NCBI GenBank assembly: GCA_045106175.1
Contig: JBGCEF010000032.1
Location: forward strand, 1-41,287
Origin: TMED27 sp045106175
GTDB lineage: Bacteria; Pseudomonadota; Alphaproteobacteria; Micavibrionales; Micavibrionaceae
DNA: 41,287 nt
Direction: 5' to 3'
Positions 36,162 through 41,287 of the stretch are shown here, in pieces. The notes beneath the pieces were generated by a model that did not search any database, was not told where the DNA came from, and saw only the letters and a program-made list of their open reading frames with translations. A program made the translations under genes and the position numbers. Every line of letters begins with the position of its first letter. The stretch's first letter is position 1.

Positions 36162-37487
36162 ATGACTGATTTCCTTCCTTTAAATAACGCTATACGTAAC
36201 AACTTAATAGCGCTTCAAAAAACACAAAGGCTGGTTGATGATACGACATTACGACTGGCAACTGGTTTAGATGTAAACTCCGCTTTAGATGATCCGGATA
36301 ATTTCTTTACTGCACAATCCCTACAATTCCGCGCAAACGATTTAAACCGTCGCCTCGATGGCATTGGCCAGAGCCTACGCGCCCTCGAAGAAACTGATAT
36401 CGGTATACAAGCGTCTTTAGAGCTTTTGGATTTAGCGGATGCCTATCTTTTGGATGTGTTAAAACAATTTCAATCTGGCGAAATTACGTTCGGAGTAGGT
36501 GCACCAACAAACGTAACACCAATTCAGCCAAATGCGGCTGATTTTATAAGTTACGCAGGCGCTCAAGATAGTGGCGGCCCAGTAGTAGTGACAAATGCCA
36601 ATCAAGATTTTGAACTCTCCGGAAATCTATGGAAACGTGTCTTTATTGATTACACTATTACGCCTGATACCGTGCTAGAATTTGAATATGCCAGCACGAA
36701 TATCCCTGAAATTGCATCCATCGGTTTTGATAATGATAACACGTTTAACAACGACGATGATCGTTTCTTCTTACACGGCACTCAATTAGGCGGGCTAGCC
36801 TATTCAGCGCCTATTCCAACATATCAATATACCGGTGGTGGCGCTTTTGAGAGCTATTCAATTCCAGTCGGGACATTTTTCACAGGAAACTTTGATTACA
36901 TTACCTTCATCAATGATGACGATGTTGTTCCAACGGGCAATTCGTTTTTCCGAAATGTAACATTAAGAGAAGGACCAATAGAGCTTTCATCACTAGCACC
37001 CACATCTATTCAAGAGGGCTATGAAGCCATCTTGAGCCAACTGGATCAATTAGTAGAAGATGCAAATTATCGCGGCATTCACCTTTTAAGAGGCGAAGAT
37101 TTAGACGTTATATTCAATGAAAGCGGTTCAAGTCGATTATTGATCGAAGGCTTGGACGGCACCTCAAAAGGCCTCGGCTTACTATCCGGTGATTTTAATT
37201 CTATTGAAAGTGTAGAAAACAAGATTACCCAAGTCAGAGAAGCACGTGAAATATTGCGCGCGTTTGGATCAACGATTGCATCGGACCTTAACATTGTTGA
37301 AACAAGAGAGATCTTAACACGTGAACTTATTAACACCCTTTTAAGCGGAGCTGACGATCTCACTCTTGCTGATCAAAACCAGGAAGGCGCAAATCTTCTA
37401 GCTCTTCAAACACGCCAAACATTATCGCAAACAGCCCTATCAATCGGAGCACAAAGCACAGGAAGCGTTTTAAACTTATTCGCCTAG
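36162..37487 (+). CDS. flagellin with a jelly-roll-like inserted surface domain
   Basis: The product is 441 residues. Residues 1-125 match the flagellin N-terminal helices (NNAIRNNLIALQKTQRLVDD ... GLDVNSALDDPDNFFTAQSL) and residues about 280-441 match the C-terminal part (QTRQTLSQTALSIGAQSTGSVLNLF). Between them, about 126-270 is not an ordinary hypervariable loop: it has LWKRVFIDYTITPDTVLEFEY, IASIGFDNDN, FFLHGTQ, YSIPVGTFFTG and FRNVTLREG, a pattern I associate with a beta-sandwich domain found next to secreted hydrolases and proteases. Several Asp-rich loops could bind calcium. The domain would face outward on the filament. Expression is set by a sigma-54 promoter and a strong SD. It is a lone flagellin here; no other flagellar gene is in the window. 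Confidence 0.85.
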   Translation: MTDFLPLNNAIRNNLIALQKTQRLVDDTTLRLATGLDVNSALDDPDNFFTAQSLQFRANDLNRRLDGIGQSLRALEETDIGIQASLELLDLADAYLLDVLKQFQSGEITFGVGAPTNVTPIQPNAADFISYAGAQDSGGPVVVTNANQDFELSGNLWKRVFIDYTITPDTVLEFEYASTNIPEIASIGFDNDNTFNNDDDRFFLHGTQLGGLAYSAPIPTYQYTGGGAFESYSIPVGTFFTGNFDYITFINDDDVVPTGNSFFRNVTLREGPIELSSLAPTSIQEGYEAILSQLDQLVEDANYRGIHLLRGEDLDVIFNESGSSRLLIEGLDGTSKGLGLLSGDFNSIESVENKITQVREAREILRAFGSTIASDLNIVETREILTRELINTLLSGADDLTLADQNQEGANLLALQTRQTLSQTALSIGAQSTGSVLNLFA

Positions 37488-37499
37488 CTGTACGCAATA

Positions 37500-37555
37500 G
37501 AACCCGTGCTGCCGCCGTGAACGGTCGGTGTCCTAAACCTCTAGACGAACGAGAC
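37500..37555 (-). pseudogene. 3'-truncated tRNA-Glu(UUC) remnant
   Basis: Read on the minus strand from 37555, the sequence gives an acceptor 5' strand GTCTCGT, a D arm (GTCT and GGAC paired around AGAGGTTTA), anticodon arm CCGAC-CGTTCAC-GGCGG with anticodon TTC at 37521-37519, a 5-nt variable loop and CGGGTTC of the T arm. This closely follows tRNA-Glu. After TTC (position 56 of a tRNA) the match ends: the T-stem 3' strand, acceptor 3' strand and CCA are missing. The anticodon stem has an A-G mismatch, and the base before the anticodon is G instead of the universal U33. It cannot be a working tRNA. The break lies 13 bases from the flagellin stop. Confidence 0.75.
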
Positions 37556-37559
37556 GCAA

Positions 37560-37585
37560 GAAAAATATGCCTTAAAGACTGGCAT
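37560..37585 (-). terminator. weak intrinsic terminator downstream of pstB
   Basis: On the minus strand ATGCC (37585-37581) pairs with GGCAT (37571-37567), with a 9-nt loop, and is followed by A and five T. The stem is short, so termination would be modest. It lies about 200 bases after pstB and just before the tRNA-Glu remnant. Confidence 0.35.
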
Positions 37586-37787
37586 TTGATAAATGATATA
37601 AGCCCATAAAATCAAGCAATTGCTTTCAAGAAAACAGCTATTTTCCGTGATTAATTGGTTGTGAAAGAGCAATGTGCGATTAAGCAATAATTTTAAATTG
37701 CAATTATGCCAGCCGCGCACAACGAAGAAAGTAAACTCTGCAATGGCTGTGCTTAAAGACTGCGACTAACTTTTCCGCATTAAAAAT

Positions 37788-38579
37788 CTAACCAAATTTC
37801 CCAGCAATGTAGTCTTTAGTTCTTTGGTGCTCAGGAACGTTGAAAATATTTTCTGTTTTATCTGCTTCAATGATACGCCCCATATGGAAGAACGCCGTAT
37901 TACTCGATACACGTTCGGCTTGTTGCATGGAGTGCGTAACAATAACGATTGTAAATTTTTGTTTTAGCTCAGCAATAAGCTCTTCAATACGTGCCGTTGC
38001 AATCGGATCAAGAGCGGAGCATGGTTCATCCATTAAAACAACCTCAGGCTTAGTGGCGATGGTACGGGCAATACAAAGACGTTGTTGCTGCCCGCCTGAT
38101 AAAGCCGTTCCCGGAGACGATAACCTGTCCGAGACTTCATCCCATAAACCAACGCGCTTTAATGTTGTTTCAACTAACGCATCAAGTTCATCTTTATTCT
38201 CTGTTAAACGGTGAATTTTAGGACCGTATGCCACATTTTCGTATATAGATTTTGGAAATGGATTTGGTTTTTGAAACACCATACCTACCTTTTGACGCAG
38301 CAAAATAGTATCGACATTATCTTTATAGATATTAAACCCATCGAGCTTCACCTTTCCTGCAATTCGACAGCCATCAACGTAATCATTCATGCGGTTTAAA
38401 CAGCGAATGAACGTTGATTTTCCACATCCCGATGGCCCAATTAATGCTGTTACCTTATTGGCCTGAATATCAAGATTTACATCATACAAAGCCTGTTGAT
38501 CATTATAAAACACGCTTAAATTTTGTGTTTTCATGCGAATATTATTGTCTGGGCTATTGTTTGTCATTTCTGCATTCAT
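37788..38579 (-). CDS. pstB: phosphate ABC transporter ATP-binding protein
   Basis: The product is 263 residues from ATG 38579 (MNAEMTNN), with GGTAA 8 nt upstream; the longer frame to 38603 needs a TTG start. It has Walker A GPSGCGKST, Q-loop VFQKPNPFPKSIYENVAYG (a PstB hallmark), signature LSGGQQQR, Walker B VVLMDEPCSALDP and an H-loop His in VTHSM. It powers high-affinity phosphate uptake at the inner membrane. It follows pstA by 7 bases. phoU is not found downstream in this window. Confidence 0.95.
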   Translation of the reverse strand: MNAEMTNNSPDNNIRMKTQNLSVFYNDQQALYDVNLDIQANKVTALIGPSGCGKSTFIRCLNRMNDYVDGCRIAGKVKLDGFNIYKDNVDTILLRQKVGMVFQKPNPFPKSIYENVAYGPKIHRLTENKDELDALVETTLKRVGLWDEVSDRLSSPGTALSGGQQQRLCIARTIATKPEVVLMDEPCSALDPIATARIEELIAELKQKFTIVIVTHSMQQAERVSSNTAFFHMGRIIEADKTENIFNVPEHQRTKDYIAGKFG

Positions 38580-38586
38580 TGTATTG

Positions 38587-39903
38587 TTACCATTTAATTT
38601 CAAAGCGTTTGCGAATGTAAATTGCCAACAGGTTAATCAGGATCATAAAAAATAACAGTACCATAATCGCAGCGGCAGTTTTTTCGATAAAACCAAGCTC
38701 AGGATTATTGGACCACAGATAAACCTGCACAGGCAGTGTTGTTGAGGGATCTAACATGGTCTTAGGCACGTCCGCTATAAACGCAACCATACCTATCATC
38801 AATAATGGTGCAGTTTCACCGAAGGCACGCGCAATACTAAGAATAACGCCTGTCATAACGCCAGGGAGCGCGTAAATAAGTGTGTGGTGGAAAACAACCT
38901 GCGTGGGTGTAGCGCCGAGCGCTGCTGCCGCATCGCGGATCGAGGGCGGAACAGCCTGCAGGGCATTTCGTGTAGCAATAACGATCACGGGTAAAATCAA
39001 AAGCGCCAATACCATACCGCCGACCAGTGCAGATGATCTAGGAAGTCCAAAGAGGTTAAGGTAAATGGACAATCCCAAAAGACCAAAAATAATAGAAGGG
39101 ACAGCCGCGAGGTTATTGATATTGATCTCGATAAAATCCGTGAACCAACTCTTTTTTGCAAACTCCTCTAGATATATTGCCGTGGCAACGCCCAATGGAA
39201 AAGCCATCAGAATACAGATAAGGATTGTAAAGAATGAGCCGATTGTGCTGGCTAACACCCCTGCTTGTTCTGCCTCTCGCGAGTCTCCTTTTGTAAAAAA
39301 CGGAACGTTAAATTTTAATTGCATGCGCTTCTCACGAGCAAGCTCAGTAATCCATGCTGCTTCTACTGGGTCAATTTTCCCACCACGTTCGGCCTGTTCA
39401 TAAAGATGCTGTTTGTAGAAAATGCTTACGGCGCTAGATGCAGGAACCCAGATATCTTTTTTGACTCCGATAAGATCGGGGTTTTCTTTTACAAGGTTTT
39501 TTAAATTATGACGCGTGTTACGGCTGACCATTGAAAAGAGCGTTCTTTTTTCATTACGTTCGGAAACTTCAGGGAAGAGTTCCAACAATCCATTTTGGAC
39601 GATCGTTCTGTATTTCCCTTTTTCGACAAGCTCACTTTGAAATTCCACGGGCAAAAGTATCTGCGCTTCCATGAATGCTGATTTACCGCTTGAGATGATA
39701 TTCCAAAGCAGGCTAACCAAAAAGAATGAAGCAATTAAAATTGCGACCATACCAGTTTGTTTAAAAATATTTTCCTGTGTCTTGCGCTTTCTCAACAACC
39801 TATGCTTTGGCTTTTGGCTATATGCTTTATAGACAAAAGGACTTTTGCGTCTTTTGACGCGCTCTACTGCAATGCGAGTACGTCTTTCAAATGGCTTAAT
39901 CAT
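38587..39903 (-). CDS. pstA: phosphate ABC transporter permease PstA with N-terminal DUF3333-type insertion
   Basis: The product is 438 residues, longer than the roughly 290 of E. coli PstA. A basic cytoplasmic start (1-48) leads into a membrane segment (about 50-70), then a periplasmic section of about 140 residues of the DUF3333 type, then the usual permease helices from about 215 on, with the EAA-type loop (RDAAAALGATPTQVVFHHTLIYALPG). Such long PstA proteins are common in alphaproteobacteria. The start overlaps the end of pstC by 8 bases. Confidence 0.93.
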   Translation of the reverse strand: MIKPFERRTRIAVERVKRRKSPFVYKAYSQKPKHRLLRKRKTQENIFKQTGMVAILIASFFLVSLLWNIISSGKSAFMEAQILLPVEFQSELVEKGKYRTIVQNGLLELFPEVSERNEKRTLFSMVSRNTRHNLKNLVKENPDLIGVKKDIWVPASSAVSIFYKQHLYEQAERGGKIDPVEAAWITELAREKRMQLKFNVPFFTKGDSREAEQAGVLASTIGSFFTILICILMAFPLGVATAIYLEEFAKKSWFTDFIEININNLAAVPSIIFGLLGLSIYLNLFGLPRSSALVGGMVLALLILPVIVIATRNALQAVPPSIRDAAAALGATPTQVVFHHTLIYALPGVMTGVILSIARAFGETAPLLMIGMVAFIADVPKTMLDPSTTLPVQVYLWSNNPELGFIEKTAAAIMVLLFFMILINLLAIYIRKRFEIKW

Positions 39904-40807
39904 AACACTCCCTGTATTTTTTCACGATAATCAGGGCTGCAATATTCAACAGCAATGTCATAAAGAAGAGCGAAAAACCGAGTGCGAAAGCCGCGAGTGT
40001 TTTTGTACTATCAAATTCATGATCACCAACAAGCAGCGTAACAATTTGCACCGTTGCCGTTGTAACAGGCTCCAACGGATTCACCGTTAAATTTGCAGCC
40101 AATCCGGCTGCCATAACGACCACCATCGTTTCTCCAACACCACGAGAAACCCCCAAAAGAAGCGCACTGACAATACCCGGAAGTGCCGCTGGTAATAAAA
40201 CCTTTCTAACGGTTTCCGATTGTGTAGCACCAATCGCCAAAGAGCCAAAGCTCAATGACTTAGGAACAGAGCTGATAACATCTTCGGACAATGACATCAC
40301 ATAAGGTGTGATCATAATACCCATCACTATTCCGGCGGTAAGGGCGCTTTCTGAGGCGATGGATAAACCAACTGTCTCTCCCATTGCACGCATGATTGGC
40401 GCGACCGTGATAACTGCAAAATAGCCATAAACAACCGTTGGTACGCCCGCCAGAATTTCAAGAATAGGCTTTGCCCACGTTTTGAACTTGGCATTGGCAT
40501 AGATTGATAGATAAATGGCAGCAAATAAACCAAGTGGGGCAGCAACAATCATTGCGATTAACGTCACTAAAAATGTTCCCAAAAACACAGGAATTGCGCC
40601 AAATGCGCCCGAACTACCGGCCTGATCAGCCCGCATAGCGGTCTGCGGACTCCATTCCGTCCCAAAGAAGAAATCCATAACAGGAACACTTGAAAAGAAA
40701 CGCATTGTTTCGGAAAAAACGGATAAAACAATTAAAGCCGTTATCAATACAGAGATCATGGCGCATGCAAGCAAGCCTGCTTTTATCCATTCTTCGAATC
40801 GCGCCAT
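39896..40807 (-). CDS. pstC: phosphate ABC transporter permease PstC
   Basis: The product is 303 residues with about six membrane helices and the EAA-type loop (GATQSETVRKVLLPAALPGIVSALLLGVSRG). The usual PstC feature GTEWSP is present (residues 49-54). It pairs with PstA to form the phosphate channel. Many alphaproteobacterial PstC proteins have a longer N-terminus; here the protein starts directly with its first membrane segment, close to the E. coli size. An AGGCAG lies just before the ATG. The gap to pstS is 105 bases. Confidence 0.93.
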   Translation of the reverse strand: MARFEEWIKAGLLACAMISVLITALIVLSVFSETMRFFSSVPVMDFFFGTEWSPQTAMRADQAGSSGAFGAIPVFLGTFLVTLIAMIVAAPLGLFAAIYLSIYANAKFKTWAKPILEILAGVPTVVYGYFAVITVAPIMRAMGETVGLSIASESALTAGIVMGIMITPYVMSLSEDVISSVPKSLSFGSLAIGATQSETVRKVLLPAALPGIVSALLLGVSRGVGETMVVVMAAGLAANLTVNPLEPVTTATVQIVTLLVGDHEFDSTKTLAAFALGFSLFFMTLLLNIAALIIVKKYRECYD

Positions 40808-40912
40808 AATCTGCCTGTTATGTTTGAATATTATATTTCACTTAAAAGAAGTCGCTGCTTCATGTAAAGAAACGACTCCATTAAAATGAAACTTTCCACA
40901 TATGATTATTTA

Positions 40913-41287
40913 TTAATTACTAGCACTTTCGATCAAGGCATTTGCGCGCCCTTGCATCGTAATAAGTTCATCTTCTGTAAGAGGAATGAGGCCCTTCTCA
41001 GATAAATAACCTTGGTCAGCTGCGGCTTCATCCCAAATTAATTCAGCAACAAATTCCTGCAAGCCAGCAGTTTTACCAACATGTGCATTTTTGACATACA
41101 CAAAGAGCGAACGTGAGATACCATAATCTCCGCTTGCGATATTATCAAATGTTGGTTCAACGCCAGAAATCATGCTGCCTTGGACAATATCTTTACTTTG
41201 ATCCAAGAAACTAAAGCCAAACACACCAAGGGCTGTTGGATTGCTCTGCAACTTTTGCACAATCAGGTTGTCATTTTCACCCGCTTC
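40913..41287 (-). CDS. pstS: phosphate ABC transporter substrate-binding protein PstS, C-terminal part (gene runs off the window)
   Basis: The last 124 codons of the gene lie in the window; the frame stays open through base 41287, so the start lies beyond the edge. Visible motifs are LGVFGFSFLDQ, YGISRSLFVYVKNAHVG and GLQEFVAELIWDEAA, typical of the C-terminal lobe of PstS-like periplasmic phosphate binders. It is the first gene of the pstSCAB group. A Pho box, if present, would be outside the window. Confidence 0.88.
   Translation of the reverse strand, partial: EAGENDNLIVQKLQSNPTALGVFGFSFLDQSKDIVQGSMISGVEPTFDNIASGDYGISRSLFVYVKNAHVGKTAGLQEFVAELIWDEAAADQGYLSEKGLIPLTEDELITMQGRANALIESASN

Larger units (their letters stand above)
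37488..37787. other. non-coding region between flagellin and pstB
   Basis: This 300-base stretch has no gene. It holds a tRNA-Glu remnant (37500-37555), a weak minus-strand terminator (37560-37585), a 12-bp perfect palindrome AAGCAATTGCTT (37614-37625) and two copies of CTTAAAGACTG (37571-37581 and 37752-37762). phoU, often found after pstB, is not here. Confidence 0.6.

Noticed and set aside
40808..40912. Possible longer N-terminus for pstC reaching toward pstS
   Set aside because: The region is AT-rich and shows no PstC-like coding, and ATG 40807 has an acceptable ribosome binding site and directly precedes the first membrane segment.
1..41287. CRISPR array, insertion sequence, prophage, rRNA or intact tRNA
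   Set aside because: I saw no regularly spaced repeats, transposase, integrase or phage structural genes, no rRNA, and only the truncated tRNA-Glu.

Overview
The window reads as a chromosome segment of an AT-rich (roughly 40% G+C, by eye) Gram-negative alphaproteobacterium, probably free-living, flagellated and aquatic. The pointers are a PstA with the long N-terminal insertion common in alphaproteobacteria, an RHH_4-type ribbon-helix-helix protein, SitABCD, a sigma-54 flagellin promoter and many small receiver proteins. The Lcl/DUF1566 surface proteins and the single-receiver style recall Micavibrio-like lineages, but that placement is a guess.

Layout. 1-8.3 kb: a small secreted protein, then three tandem paralogous exported proteins (615, 734 and 1157 aa). 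Each has a signal peptide, a tail-fibre-like stalk, a repeated beta-sandwich module and an Lcl/DUF1566 domain; the last also has a Big_5-like and an extra C-terminal domain. 8.5-8.85 kb: two receiver genes, both truncated, meeting head-on at one junction. 9.0-18.5 kb: gltD, gltB and upstream a large, previously easy-to-miss PEP-carboxylase-family protein with altered active-site and effector residues. 18.7-22.2 kb: sitABCD Mn(II)/Fe(II) ABC importer. 22.3-23.5 kb: divergent VOC-family gene and TetR regulator with a palindromic operator candidate. 23.5-28.2 kb: an ovothiol-type cluster, ovoA then GNAT, LplT-like MFS and a membrane-anchored coiled-coil protein. 28.3-30.3 kb: a signalling patch with a receiver-HATPase gene broken by an in-frame stop, a frameshifted receiver, an RHH protein and one intact receiver. 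30.4-35.9 kb: a TPR protein and a 1376-aa inverse autotransporter. 35.9-37.5 kb: a sigma-54-promoted flagellin with a structured leader and a jelly-roll-like domain in its surface region. 37.5 kb: a 56-nt remnant of tRNA-Glu. 37.8-41.3 kb: pstB, pstA, pstC and the 3' end of pstS.

Themes. Surface and adhesion genes (three Lcl proteins, the inverse autotransporter, the decorated flagellin) sit next to nutrient uptake and core nitrogen metabolism. PEPC-like plus GltBD would join anaplerotic carbon to glutamate synthesis. Four of five receiver genes are damaged, and a tRNA remnant flanks the flagellin, so the window also carries marks of rearrangement (or of assembly error, which must be excluded first).

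The most promising new biology, in my view: the ovoA-GNAT-MFS-coiled-coil operon, the divergent PEPC-family protein beside gltBD, and the flagellin carrying a probable ligand-binding domain.
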